From Marivivens sp. (GTDB lineage Bacteria > Pseudomonadota > Alphaproteobacteria > Rhodobacterales > Rhodobacteraceae), in the NCBI GenBank assembly GCA_024642185.1, contig JAHEBR010000011.1, positions 1 through 23,745 of the forward strand: a stretch of DNA of 23,745 bases, given 5' to 3'. The notes below the pieces were generated by a model. That model ran no database searches, had not been told where the DNA came from, and was given only the letters and a program-made list of their open reading frames with translations. This document shows positions 1 to 7,712 of the stretch, in pieces. The translations under genes were made by a program, and so were the position numbers. Every line of letters begins with the position of its first letter. Positions within the stretch are counted from its first letter, which is position 1.

Positions 1-1023
1 CACGGCATCCGCAACGCCCTTTTGACCTCGATCGCGCCCACCGGCACGATCAGCCTTTATGCAGGCAATGTCTCGTCGGGGATCGAGCCGGTTTTTGCCT
101 ATAGCTACAAGCGCAAGGTCTTGCAGAAGGACGGCAGCCGCACCGAGGAAGAGGTGATCGACTACGCCGTGCAGATGTGGCGCGACAAGTTCGGCGACGC
201 GCCGCTGCCCGATTACTTTGTGAACGCCCAGACGCTTGCGCCCCTCGATCATGTGCGGATGCAGGCGGCGGCGCAGAAATGGATCGACTCGTCGATTTCC
301 AAGACGATCAACTGCCCCGAAGACATCAGCTTTGACAGCTTCAAAGAGGTCTATATGGCCGCCTGGGATCAGGGCTGCAAAGGCTGCACCACCTACCGGC
401 CCAACGATGTGACAGGCTCGGTCCTGTCGGTCAGCGAGAGCTCTGAAAAAACCCCTGCCGAGACCCATGCCAAGCCGGGCGAGGGGGCCGAGGTTGTCTA
501 TATGTCCGAGCCGCTCGACCGGCCGGCCGAGCTTGAAGGGGCGACCTACAAGCTCAAGTGGCCCGACAGCGAGCACGCGATTTATATCACCATCAACGAT
601 CTGGTGATCGCGGGCCACCGGCGGCCCTTTGAAGTTTTCATCAACTCCAAGAACATGGAGCATTTCGCCTGGACCGTGGCGCTGACGCGGATGATCTCGG
701 CGGTGTTCCGGCGCGGCGGCGATGTGTCGTTCGTGGTGGAAGAACTGAAAGCCGTGTTCGATCCGCGCGGGGGCGCGTGGATGCAAGGCAAATATATCCC
801 CTCGATCCTTGCCGCCATCGGCGGGGTGATCGAGCGGCACATGATCTCGACCGGCTTTCTCAAGGGCGAGGGGATGGCTCTCAAGACCGATCCCAAGGCC
901 GAGGTTATGGCGGTGAACGGCGCCCCGCGCGGCAAGGCCTGCCCGAGCTGCGGCAGCTATGATTTGCGGATGGTTGAGGGCTGCATGACCTGCGGTTCCT
1001 GCGGCCATTCCAAGTGCGGCTAA
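1..1023 (+). CDS. nrdJ: Adenosylcobalamin-dependent (class II) ribonucleotide reductase, C-terminal part
   Basis: The gene is cut by the left window edge; 340 residues remain in frame from base 1 to the TAA at 1021-1023. This enzyme reduces ribonucleotides to deoxyribonucleotides in the cytoplasm using coenzyme B12, so it works with or without oxygen. Visible parts, in fragment numbering: the end of the catalytic barrel with APTGTISL (about 12-19) and the GCKGCTTYRPN stretch near 125-135; then a TSCPD-type domain, about 170-285; then a cysteine-rich tail with C314, C317, C328, C331, C334 and C339. In this family the tail cysteines re-reduce the active site, and they may bind metal. A class I enzyme would lack the TSCPD domain and this tail. 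The next gene lies 162 bases away and looks unrelated. The start and the N-terminal half cannot be judged here. Confidence 0.95.
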   Translation, partial: HGIRNALLTSIAPTGTISLYAGNVSSGIEPVFAYSYKRKVLQKDGSRTEEEVIDYAVQMWRDKFGDAPLPDYFVNAQTLAPLDHVRMQAAAQKWIDSSISKTINCPEDISFDSFKEVYMAAWDQGCKGCTTYRPNDVTGSVLSVSESSEKTPAETHAKPGEGAEVVYMSEPLDRPAELEGATYKLKWPDSEHAIYITINDLVIAGHRRPFEVFINSKNMEHFAWTVALTRMISAVFRRGGDVSFVVEELKAVFDPRGGAWMQGKYIPSILAAIGGVIERHMISTGFLKGEGMALKTDPKAEVMAVNGAPRGKACPSCGSYDLRMVEGCMTCGSCGHSKCG

Positions 1024-1099
1024 GGCGCGCGGCTTGGGTGGTTGTATGAACTTTGCCTTCGAACGCCTTGGCGGGTATTGTATTTTTTCAACATCGGTC

Positions 1100-1129
1100 T
1101 TGATTTGCCGGGCGCCAAGCTGCTAAATT
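1100..1129 (+). promoter_or_regulatory. Possible sigma-70 promoter for the Hint-domain gene
   Basis: TTGATT (1100-1105) is followed after 18 bases by TAAATT (1124-1129). It sits in an AT-richer pocket of the nrdJ/Hint gap, 57 bases before the ATG at 1186. The match is moderate and rests on pattern only. A run of six T at 1083-1088 lies upstream, but the only hairpin before it is a 3-bp stem near 1064-1073, so I do not call an nrdJ terminator. Confidence 0.3.
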
Positions 1130-1144
1130 CTGCCTAATGATAAA

Positions 1145-1165
1145 GCCCGCACGCTAGATGTGGGC
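1145..1165 (+). other. Small stem-loop in the leader of the Hint-domain gene
   Basis: GCCCGCA (1145-1151) can pair with TGTGGGC (1159-1165), including one G-U pair, around the loop CGCTAGA. It ends 20 bases before the ATG at 1186, just upstream of the AGG-type ribosome binding site at about 1170-1176. No T tract follows, so it does not look like a terminator. It may be incidental. Confidence 0.22.
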
Positions 1166-1185
1166 AGTTGAGGCAGAGATTTGGC

Positions 1186-2265
1186 ATGAAGACGGGCTTT
1201 CAAGGCACGTTCGTCGTTTCATGGTCGCAGACCGAGCTCGATGGGCATTGGGCTGCTCCGCGCGAAGCGTTGCGTGTGGGCTCGATATGGGCCTGGACCG
1301 GCGAAGCCGTTCGGGTCGACGGGCCAGCCGGGGTTCTTCCCCTCGGGGCCTCTGACGGGCACGCCGAACTCCATGCCCGCGCCGCTTTGAGTGTTCGCCG
1401 CCTCCTGCGGATGGTTGATGCAGAAGCTGGCCGGAAAGAATCCACCGCCGACAGCGATCCCCTCTTCGACAAGTCCTTCCGCGTGACCGATGGCCGCGCG
1501 ACATGGACCATCACCGTGATCGAGACAGGCACCGGACGGCATCCACTCTTGATGTTTTTAGGCGAGATTCCACCGCGCCATCAGGATCTTTGGGTTGTTT
1601 CGCATGATCTGGCCGAAGATGCTTCGCAGCGGACGCCGGATGTTTCTGGTGCAGTTGTCTGTTTCACCCCCGGCACCACGATCCTCACCAGCGATGGCGC
1701 AAAGCCTGTCGAGGCGCTGTGCGAGGGCGATTTTCTTCAGACCAAGGACAATGGCTGCAAGGAAATTCTCTGGATGGGCGGCCGCCGGGTTTCAGGCGCG
1801 CGCCTTATGGTCAGCCCGCACTTGGCCCCAGTGCGCCTTCGGGCCGGCGCCCTTGACGAAGGGGTTCCGGACACTGGCCTTCTGGTGTCTCCCGATCACC
1901 GGATGATGGTGCGCGGCGCCAAAGCACGGGCCCTGTTCAACACCGACGAAGTGCTCGTCTCTGCCCGCGATCTCATCAACGACCGCAGCATTGTGGTGGA
2001 TCGCGCTGTCCGCGAGGTGACTTATATTCATCTGATGCTGCCCAGCCACGAGATCGTCTTTGCAAATTCGGTCGAAACAGAAAGCTTCCATCCGGCCACG
2101 GCGGCACTTGATACGCTGGGGGACGAGGCGCTCGACCGGATGTATAGCCGGATGCCCGAACTGAAGGGCAATGTCCGCTCCTTTGGAGACTATGTGCGCC
2201 GGGTTCTGTCGCCATCCGAAGCGGCAATCCTGCGGCACGACGGGCGGGGAAGCTTTCTGTCGTAA
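1186..2265 (+). CDS. Hint (intein/hedgehog-type) domain protein
   Basis: The product has 359 residues. I chose the ATG at 1186, preceded by a GAGGCAG-type ribosome binding site; a TTG at 1168 would add six residues. The N-terminal 150 residues match nothing I recognise. From about residue 155 there is a Hint_2-type domain: C159 in VCFTPGT is the predicted nucleophile, SPDHRMMV (235-242) supplies the block-B-like histidine H238, and a HEIVFANS segment (288-295) lies near the end of the fold. Residues 300-359 form a tail. Hint domains carry out N-S acyl shifts that cleave or splice a peptide bond. Related proteins are common in Rhodobacterales, often on secreted proteins, but no signal peptide is visible here. 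Substrate and role are unknown. The gene stands alone between nrdJ and rpsD. Confidence 0.8.
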   Translation: MKTGFQGTFVVSWSQTELDGHWAAPREALRVGSIWAWTGEAVRVDGPAGVLPLGASDGHAELHARAALSVRRLLRMVDAEAGRKESTADSDPLFDKSFRVTDGRATWTITVIETGTGRHPLLMFLGEIPPRHQDLWVVSHDLAEDASQRTPDVSGAVVCFTPGTTILTSDGAKPVEALCEGDFLQTKDNGCKEILWMGGRRVSGARLMVSPHLAPVRLRAGALDEGVPDTGLLVSPDHRMMVRGAKARALFNTDEVLVSARDLINDRSIVVDRAVREVTYIHLMLPSHEIVFANSVETESFHPATAALDTLGDEALDRMYSRMPELKGNVRSFGDYVRRVLSPSEAAILRHDGRGSFLS

Positions 2266-2284
2266 TTCTCTGTTCTTTCCGCTG

Positions 2285-2312
2285 TTGACTCGGGGGCAAA
2301 CCCCTCTATAAG
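2285..2312 (+). promoter_or_regulatory. Sigma-70 promoter of rpsD
   Basis: TTGACT (2285-2290) and TATAAG (2307-2312) are separated by 16 bases, about 100 bases upstream of the rpsD GTG. The spacer holds GGGG-CAAA-CCCC (2293-2304), a short inverted repeat between the two promoter boxes. The -10 box lacks the T usually found at its last position, a feature reported for many Rhodobacter promoters. Confidence 0.6.
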
Positions 2313-2411
2313 CCGCCTCTCATTGGTGTTGGTGGCCCCTGCAAGGGGATGCCTGTCGGGTCTTTGACCAAAGGACAACGCCCTTCGACAACGCAAAGAA
2401 GGAGACCAGCC

Positions 2412-3032
2412 GTGACCAAACGCACGTCTGCCAAGTACAAAATCGACCGCCGCATGGGCGAAAACATCTGGGGCCGCCCCAAATCGCCGGTGAACCGCCG
2501 CGAATATGGCCCCGGCCAGCACGGCCAGCGCCGCAAGGCCAAACTGTCGGACTTCGGTCTGCAGCTGCGCGCCAAGCAGAAGCTCAAGGGCTACTACGGC
2601 GATCTGACCGAAAAGCAATTCCGCCGCATCTATGGCGAAGCCGAGCGTGTGAAGGGCGATACCGGTGAGAACCTCGTTGGTCTCCTCGAGCGCCGCCTCG
2701 ACGCCGTCGTCTATCGCGCCAAGTTCGTGCCGACCGTTTTCGCGGCCCGTCAGTTCGTGAACCACGCCCACGTCACCGTGAACGGCCAGTCGGTCAACAT
2801 CCCCTCCTACCGCGTGAAAGAGGGTGACGTGATCGAGGTTCGCCAGAAGTCCAAGCAGATGGGCCTGGTCCTCGAAGCCGCCCAGTCGTCGGAGCGTGAC
2901 GTTCCCGATTACCTCGAGGTCGACCACTCCAAGATGACCTGCACCTTCGTGCGGACCCCGTCGCTGGGCGATGTGCCGTACCCGGTCATGATGGAACCGA
3001 ACCTCGTCGTCGAATACTACGCGAAGAACTAA
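2412..3032 (+). CDS. rpsD: 30S ribosomal protein S4
   Basis: The product has 206 residues, the usual length. It binds 16S rRNA directly, starts assembly of the small subunit and helps control decoding accuracy. The GTG start at 2412 gives VTKRTSAKYKIDRRMGE, the normal alphaproteobacterial N-terminus, and is preceded by AAGGAG (2399-2404). A longer open frame from 2349 would run through the leader and is not needed. The RNA-binding S4 domain lies at about 92-143 (LERRLDAVVYRAKF onward). No zinc-type cysteine cluster is present at the N-terminus. The gene is monocistronic, with its own promoter at 2285-2312 and terminator at 3053-3086. Autogenous control by S4 is known in other bacteria, but I cannot show it here. 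Confidence 0.98.
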   Translation: MTKRTSAKYKIDRRMGENIWGRPKSPVNRREYGPGQHGQRRKAKLSDFGLQLRAKQKLKGYYGDLTEKQFRRIYGEAERVKGDTGENLVGLLERRLDAVVYRAKFVPTVFAARQFVNHAHVTVNGQSVNIPSYRVKEGDVIEVRQKSKQMGLVLEAAQSSERDVPDYLEVDHSKMTCTFVRTPSLGDVPYPVMMEPNLVVEYYAKN

Positions 3033-3052
3033 GGTTTCTCGCTTCAGTTTCG

Positions 3053-3086
3053 GGGCCGCGCCTGACCGGCGCGGCCCTTTTCGTTT
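3053..3086 (+). terminator. Intrinsic terminator of rpsD
   Basis: A perfect 10-bp GC-rich stem, GGGCCGCGCC (3053-3062) with GGCGCGGCCC (3068-3077), surrounds the loop TGACC and is followed by TTTTCGTTT. It begins 20 bases after the rpsD stop codon. Confidence 0.88.
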
Positions 3087-3134
3087 CTGGCCCAGCGTAT
3101 CGGGCCGAGACCTCGCGAAAAGGAGATCCGAGCC

Positions 3135-4565
3135 ATGGCTGCGCAGACCCACAAAACCTATTCCACCTACGGCCGCATCGACGGCCCGATCGCGATCATC
3201 GGCTTCGGCTCGATCGGCAAGGCGACCTTGCCGCTGATCGAACGTCATTTCGATTATGACGCCTCCAAGCTCGTGGTGATCGACCCGAGCCCCGAGAGCC
3301 ACAACTTCCTCTCGCAGCATGGGCATCGCCATCTTCAGGTGGCCCTGACGCCGGAGAATTACCGCGAGGTTCTGGGCGAGGTCTTTGCCGAGGGCAAGGG
3401 TTTCTGCGTCAACCTTTCGGTGGATGTCTCCTCGCTCGATATGATGAAGCTCTGCCGCGAGCTTGGTGTTCTCTACATCGACACCGTGATTGAGCCTTGG
3501 GCGGGCTTCTATTTCGAGAGCGAGAACGTGGAGCGCACCAACTATGCGCTGCGCGAAGGTGTCTTGGCCGAGAAGGCCGCCAATCCCGGCGGACCGACGG
3601 CGGTCAGCTGCTGTGGCGCCAACCCGGGCATGGTGTCGTGGTTTGTCAAAGAAGCACTGATGAAGCTGGTGGCCGACCTTGGCCGCGCCGATGCCGAGCC
3701 GCAGAGCCGTGCTGAGTGGGGCAAGTTGATGCAATCGCTCGGGGTCAAGGGTATCCATGTTGCCGAGCGCGACACGCAGGCCCGCCGCCTGCCGCGCCCG
3801 CGCGGGGTGTTCGTCAATACATGGTCGGTCGAGGGGTTCATCTCCGAAGGCTTCCAGCCGGCCGAGCTTGGCTGGGGCACCCATGAGAAGTGGTTCCCGG
3901 AAAACGGCCACAGCTATGACGAAGGCTGTCAGGCCGCGATCTGGCTCGACCGCCCCGGCGCGATGACCCGTGTCCATACATGGTGCCCGACGCCTGGCCC
4001 CCAGTTTGGCCTTCTGGTGACCCATAACGAGGCGATCTCGATCTCGGACTACTACACCGTCGGCGCACCCGGCGCGCCCGAGTTCCGCCCGACCTGCCAC
4101 TATGCCTATCATCCAAGCGATGATGCGACGCTGAGCCTTGACGAGATGTTCGGCTCCGGCCGTCAGCAGACCGTTCACGAAATCCTCGAGCCCGATGAAA
4201 TCGTCGAGGGCATCGACGAGCTGGGCGTCCTGCTCTACGGCCACGAGAAGAACGCGCTCTGGTATGGCTCGCGCTTGTCGAACGCCGAAGCCCGCACGCT
4301 CGCGCCCTATCAGAACGCCACGGGCCTGCAGGTGAGCAGCGCGGTTCTGGCGGGGATGGTCTGGGCGCTTGAGAACCCGACCGCCGGCATCGTCGAGACC
4401 GACGAGATGGATCACAAGCGGTGCCTCGAGGTTCAGCGCCCCTATCTCGGGCCGGTCGAGGGCCATTACACCGACTGGACGCCGCTTCAGGACCGCTGGC
4501 AGCAGTTTGCCGAGGATATCGACGAGAGCGACCCCTGGCAGTTCCGCAACGTTCTGGCGTCTTAA
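3135..4565 (+). CDS. hss: Homospermidine synthase
   Basis: The product has 476 residues and aligns along its whole length with the Blastochloris viridis type of homospermidine synthase as I remember it. It makes sym-homospermidine from two putrescines (or putrescine plus spermidine) using NAD+ as a recycled cofactor, in the cytoplasm. Visible features: the NAD-binding GFGSIG at 23-28; E120 in VIEPW; SCCGANPGM (158-166); E211 in AERDTQ; and W230 with E238 in NTWSVEGFISEGF. These correspond to substrate-pocket residues known in that family. The ATG at 3135 is preceded by AAGGAG ten bases upstream. A strong rpsD terminator lies only 48 bases before the start codon, and no good promoter is visible in that gap. 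A lysine/saccharopine dehydrogenase-like enzyme shares the fold but not these motifs. Confidence 0.95.
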   Translation: MAAQTHKTYSTYGRIDGPIAIIGFGSIGKATLPLIERHFDYDASKLVVIDPSPESHNFLSQHGHRHLQVALTPENYREVLGEVFAEGKGFCVNLSVDVSSLDMMKLCRELGVLYIDTVIEPWAGFYFESENVERTNYALREGVLAEKAANPGGPTAVSCCGANPGMVSWFVKEALMKLVADLGRADAEPQSRAEWGKLMQSLGVKGIHVAERDTQARRLPRPRGVFVNTWSVEGFISEGFQPAELGWGTHEKWFPENGHSYDEGCQAAIWLDRPGAMTRVHTWCPTPGPQFGLLVTHNEAISISDYYTVGAPGAPEFRPTCHYAYHPSDDATLSLDEMFGSGRQQTVHEILEPDEIVEGIDELGVLLYGHEKNALWYGSRLSNAEARTLAPYQNATGLQVSSAVLAGMVWALENPTAGIVETDEMDHKRCLEVQRPYLGPVEGHYTDWTPLQDRWQQFAEDIDESDPWQFRNVLAS

Positions 4566-4574
4566 AGCCACGCT

Positions 4575-4599
4575 CGCGCGGCGGGTTGGCCGCCGCGTG
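4575..4599 (+). terminator. Possible terminator hairpin after hss
   Basis: Bases 4575-4584 can pair with 4590-4599 (ten pairs, one of them G-U) around the loop GTTGG, starting ten bases after the hss stop. The tail GCTCTTGTC is poor in T, so it may terminate weakly or only protect the 3' end. It separates hss from hisC. Confidence 0.45.
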
Positions 4600-4662
4600 C
4601 TCTTGTCGCTGGAAAGCGCCCCTCCGCCTCGCTATGAGGGGCCGAACCCGACGAGAGACACA

Positions 4663-5748
4663 ATGGCCAGCAAGATCAAACCGCAACCCGGCATCATGGA
4701 TATCGCCCTCTATGTGAGCGGCGAGAGCACGCTTGCGGGCCGTAAGGACGTTTTGAAGCTGTCGTCCAATGAAAACCCCTATGGACCCTCAGACAAGGCC
4801 AAGGCGGCTTTCGCGCGGACCGCGCAGGCATTGCACCGCTATCCTTCGACCGATCACGCCACCCTGCGCGCCGCCATTGCAGAGGTGCGCGGGCTGGATG
4901 CCGAGCGGATCATTTGCGGCGTGGGTTCCGACGAGGTCTTGCAGTTCATCGCTCAGGCCTATGCCGGCAAGGGCGACGAAGTGATCTATACCGAACACGG
5001 GTTTTCTATGTATCCGATCCTCGCCAAAGCGGTCGGCGCCAAGCCGGTCGAGGTGGCCGAGACGAACCGCGTGGTTGATGTGGACAAAATCCTCGCCGCC
5101 TGCGGGCCTAAGACCAGGATCGTCTTTATCGCCAACCCGGCGAACCCCACCGGCACGATGATCCCCGAGAAAGACATTCGCAGGCTGGCCGATGGCCTTC
5201 CGGCGCAGGCGATCCTTGTGCTTGACGGCGCTTATGCCGAATTTGTCGAGGGCTACGATGGCGGGGCATCGCTTGTAGAGAGAAGCGACAATATCGTGAT
5301 GACCCGGACCTTCTCCAAGATCTATGGGCTGGGCGGCCTCAGGATCGGTTGGGGCTATGGCCCGAAAGAGATCATCGACGTGCTCAACCGCGTCCGCCAA
5401 CCGTTCAACCTCTCGGAAACCCAGCTCGCCACCGCTGAAGCGGCGATCCGCGATGTGGAGTTCACCGAAAAGTGCCAGACGGAAAACGCCCGCTGGCGTG
5501 AATGGCTCGTCAAACAGCTATGCGAGCTGGGCCTCGAGGCTGACCTCTCGACCGCGAATTTTGTGCTGGCCCGCTTTGCCTCGCCTCAAGAAGCCGAAGC
5601 CTGCGATGCCCATCTGAAATCCGAAGGCATTATCGTTCGGCGGGTCGCGGGCTATAAGCTCCCCAATTGCCTGCGGATCACCGTGGGCGACGAAGCCTCC
5701 TGCCGCCGCGTGATCCACGCGATCGGCCAGTTCAAAGGGGTCCGCTGA
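4663..5748 (+). CDS. hisC: Histidinol-phosphate / aromatic aminotransferase
   Basis: The product has 361 residues and is a fold-type I PLP aminotransferase. HisC converts imidazole-acetol phosphate to histidinol phosphate with glutamate; homologues next to prephenate dehydrogenase genes often also transaminate aromatic keto acids. Visible motifs: LSSNENPYGPS (33-43), NPTG (161-164), the cofactor-binding aspartate in LDGAYAEF (D188, Y191), the Schiff-base lysine K219 in TRTFSKIYG, and R227 in LRIGWG. The ATG at 4663 gives the usual N-terminus and has a weak GAGAG site; an in-frame extension to 4369 would run back into hss and is rejected. The stop codon overlaps the tyrC ATG by one base, so the two are probably translationally coupled. 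No other his gene is in the window, which favours an aromatic role alongside, or instead of, histidine synthesis. Confidence 0.93.
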   Translation: MASKIKPQPGIMDIALYVSGESTLAGRKDVLKLSSNENPYGPSDKAKAAFARTAQALHRYPSTDHATLRAAIAEVRGLDAERIICGVGSDEVLQFIAQAYAGKGDEVIYTEHGFSMYPILAKAVGAKPVEVAETNRVVDVDKILAACGPKTRIVFIANPANPTGTMIPEKDIRRLADGLPAQAILVLDGAYAEFVEGYDGGASLVERSDNIVMTRTFSKIYGLGGLRIGWGYGPKEIIDVLNRVRQPFNLSETQLATAEAAIRDVEFTEKCQTENARWREWLVKQLCELGLEADLSTANFVLARFASPQEAEACDAHLKSEGIIVRRVAGYKLPNCLRITVGDEASCRRVIHAIGQFKGVR

Positions 5749-6668
5749 TGGCCGTGATCTATGACCGTGTGGCGCTGATTGGCCTTGGCCTGATTGCCGG
5801 CTCCATGTCGCTCGCCATGCGCCGCGACGGGCTTGCCAAAGAGGTTGTGGGCTTTGCCCGCTCGGCCGAGACCCGCGCCACCGCGCGCGAGATCGGCCTT
5901 GTCGACAAGGTTTGCGACACGCTTGCCGAGGCAGTTGAAGGCGCCGACCTCGTCGTTCTCGCCGTGCCGGTTGGCGCCATGGAAGCGGTGGCCGAAGAGA
6001 TGGCGCCGTTCCTCAAGCCCGGCGCGACGGTCAGCGACGTAGGCTCTGTCAAAGGCGCGGTGATCGCGGCCGTTGGCCCGCATATTCCCGGCGGCGTCGA
6101 TTTCATTCCTGCTCACCCCCTCGCGGGCACAGAACATTCGGGGCCGCGTTCGGGCTTTGCAGAGCTCTTTGAGAACCGCTGGACGATCCTCGTTCCCAAC
6201 GATGCCGCGCCGGATGCTGTGGCGAAGTTGCGGGCGCTCTGGGACGGCATGGGGGCCAATGTCGACGAGATGGACGCCGATCACCACGATCTCGTCCTCG
6301 CTGTCACCAGCCACACGCCCCACCTCATCGCCTATACGATGGTGGGCGTGGCCGACGATCTGCGGCGCGTGACCGACAGCGAGGTGATCAAATATTCCGC
6401 CGCCGGTTTCCGCGATTTCACCCGAATTGCCGCGTCGGACCCGACCATGTGGCGCGACGTGTTCCTCAACAACAAGGACGCGACGCTCGAGATCCTCGGC
6501 CGTTTTACCGAAGAGCTTTTCGCCCTCCAGCGGGCGATCCGCACCGGCGACGGCGATCACCTGCACGCCTATTTCACCCGCACCCGCGCCATCCGCCGCG
6601 GGATCATCGAGGCGGGGCAGGATACCGCTGCGCCCAACTTTGGCCGGGCGAGCGAAAAGAAGAGCTAG
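5748..6668 (+). CDS. tyrC: Prephenate/arogenate (cyclohexadienyl) dehydrogenase
   Basis: The product has 306 residues. It oxidatively decarboxylates prephenate to 4-hydroxyphenylpyruvate, or arogenate to tyrosine, with NAD(P)+. The N-terminal Rossmann fold carries GLGLIAGS at 12-19. SDVGSVK lies at 96-102, and HPLAGTEHSG (123-132) contains the catalytic histidine H123. A helical C-terminal domain follows. There is no fused chorismate mutase or ACT domain, so no built-in tyrosine feedback site is evident. The ATG (5748-5750) overlaps the hisC TGA (5746-5748). The TAG stop lies in CTAG (6665-6668), which also supplies the stop of the converging DUF2125 gene. Whether the substrate is prephenate, arogenate or both cannot be told from sequence alone; the symbol could equally be tyrA. 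Confidence 0.93.
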   Translation: MAVIYDRVALIGLGLIAGSMSLAMRRDGLAKEVVGFARSAETRATAREIGLVDKVCDTLAEAVEGADLVVLAVPVGAMEAVAEEMAPFLKPGATVSDVGSVKGAVIAAVGPHIPGGVDFIPAHPLAGTEHSGPRSGFAELFENRWTILVPNDAAPDAVAKLRALWDGMGANVDEMDADHHDLVLAVTSHTPHLIAYTMVGVADDLRRVTDSEVIKYSAAGFRDFTRIAASDPTMWRDVFLNNKDATLEILGRFTEELFALQRAIRTGDGDHLHAYFTRTRAIRRGIIEAGQDTAAPNFGRASEKKS

Positions 6669-7651
6669 AAGGTCGGAAGATAGCCGATCGGGAATACCCC
6701 GAGCCAGATTTGCCCGCCGCGGATCGTTAGCGGCACTTCGACCGTGTCGGCCCCTTGGGCAAGGCTCATGCCAACCGAGCGCCATGTCTGCTCGTCGGCA
6801 GGGTGAATGAGGCCCGCGTTGACGCCGAGGCCTACCATCCTGTCCCAGCCCGTCACGGTCAGCCGTAATTTGCCGGAGGGTTGGCCATCCGCCGCGAGGC
6901 CCAACTCGCCGCTCACTGCCAGAACCATCTCGCCCCAGACCAGCCGCAGATCGCGCATGCTTGCGGCGGTGAGCCTTGGGCCCGCGCCCGACAGGGCGGC
7001 GGCGTCGAGCGGGCGGTCGAAGGTCAGGGTGCTGTCGATCTTGGCAAGGGCGATGGCCGCGGGCATCGCGCCTTCGGGATCAAGCCTTTCACGCAGGGCC
7101 AAGGGCAGGACAAGCGCGCTTGTGTCGAGATAGGCGTCATAGCCGTGGTGGTCATCTGCGGCGGGGCGTAACGCCAGAAGGCCGCGATCCGCCGAGGCGA
7201 CCCAGCCGGTGTCGGATTGCAGGCCCAGGTTCCCGACCTCGACCGTCGCAGTCTCGAACGCAGGGTTGGTCGAAACCGTGACCGAAGCCGAGGCCCGCAG
7301 ACCTTCCGAACGGATGATGATGGTATCCCCGCCGAGCCGCAGGCTCTGGGTCTCGGGCCAGACGGCGATCACCTTGTTGGGCTGATAGCTGAGGGCGAGG
7401 AGTTGGAAGATCGGGGTCTGCCAGCCGAATTCGTCATCCGGAGCAGTCAGATCGAGGCCCGTCAGTGTCGTATCGAACCGCGATGGGAAGCCATGGGTTT
7501 CAAGGCTTTCATAGCGGACTTTCCAACCTTGTGCGGAAAGTTGTTCGAGGAATGTGACCCCCTGTTTTTCAACCGCGACTTGGCCGACATACCAATACCC
7601 GCCCCAAAGACTGGCCAATGCAAGGGTTACGATAAGAAGCAGGCGCATCAT
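6665..7651 (-). CDS. DUF2125 family membrane-anchored protein
   Basis: The product has 328 residues and matches the DUF2125 family, which is conserved in alphaproteobacteria and has no settled function. I chose the ATG at 7651, so the protein opens MMRLLLIVTLALASLWGGYW: a single N-terminal membrane anchor (or uncleaved signal) followed by a periplasmic beta-rich domain. An in-frame ATG at 7714 would overlap the start of the divergent ggct gene. GGAAAAG upstream is a weak ribosome binding site. The domain shows repeated amphipathic strands, for example LETHGFPSRFDTTLTGLDL, which loosely resemble AsmA-like or lipid-transport beta-sheet proteins; that resemblance is inference. The gene converges on tyrC with overlapping stop codons and diverges from ggct across 61 bases. 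Confidence 0.85.
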   Translation of the reverse strand: MMRLLLIVTLALASLWGGYWYVGQVAVEKQGVTFLEQLSAQGWKVRYESLETHGFPSRFDTTLTGLDLTAPDDEFGWQTPIFQLLALSYQPNKVIAVWPETQSLRLGGDTIIIRSEGLRASASVTVSTNPAFETATVEVGNLGLQSDTGWVASADRGLLALRPAADDHHGYDAYLDTSALVLPLALRERLDPEGAMPAAIALAKIDSTLTFDRPLDAAALSGAGPRLTAASMRDLRLVWGEMVLAVSGELGLAADGQPSGKLRLTVTGWDRMVGLGVNAGLIHPADEQTWRSVGMSLAQGADTVEVPLTIRGGQIWLGVFPIGYLPTF

Positions 7652-7712
7652 TGGGCTTTTCCACAGGTTTCGAACCGCGTTATAGGCAAGCGGCATAACG
7701 AGGGCCAGCATC

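Noticed and set aside
2190..4571. A 793-codon minus-strand frame across rpsD and hss
   Set aside because: Same cause: it is antisense to two well-identified genes and has no domain of its own.
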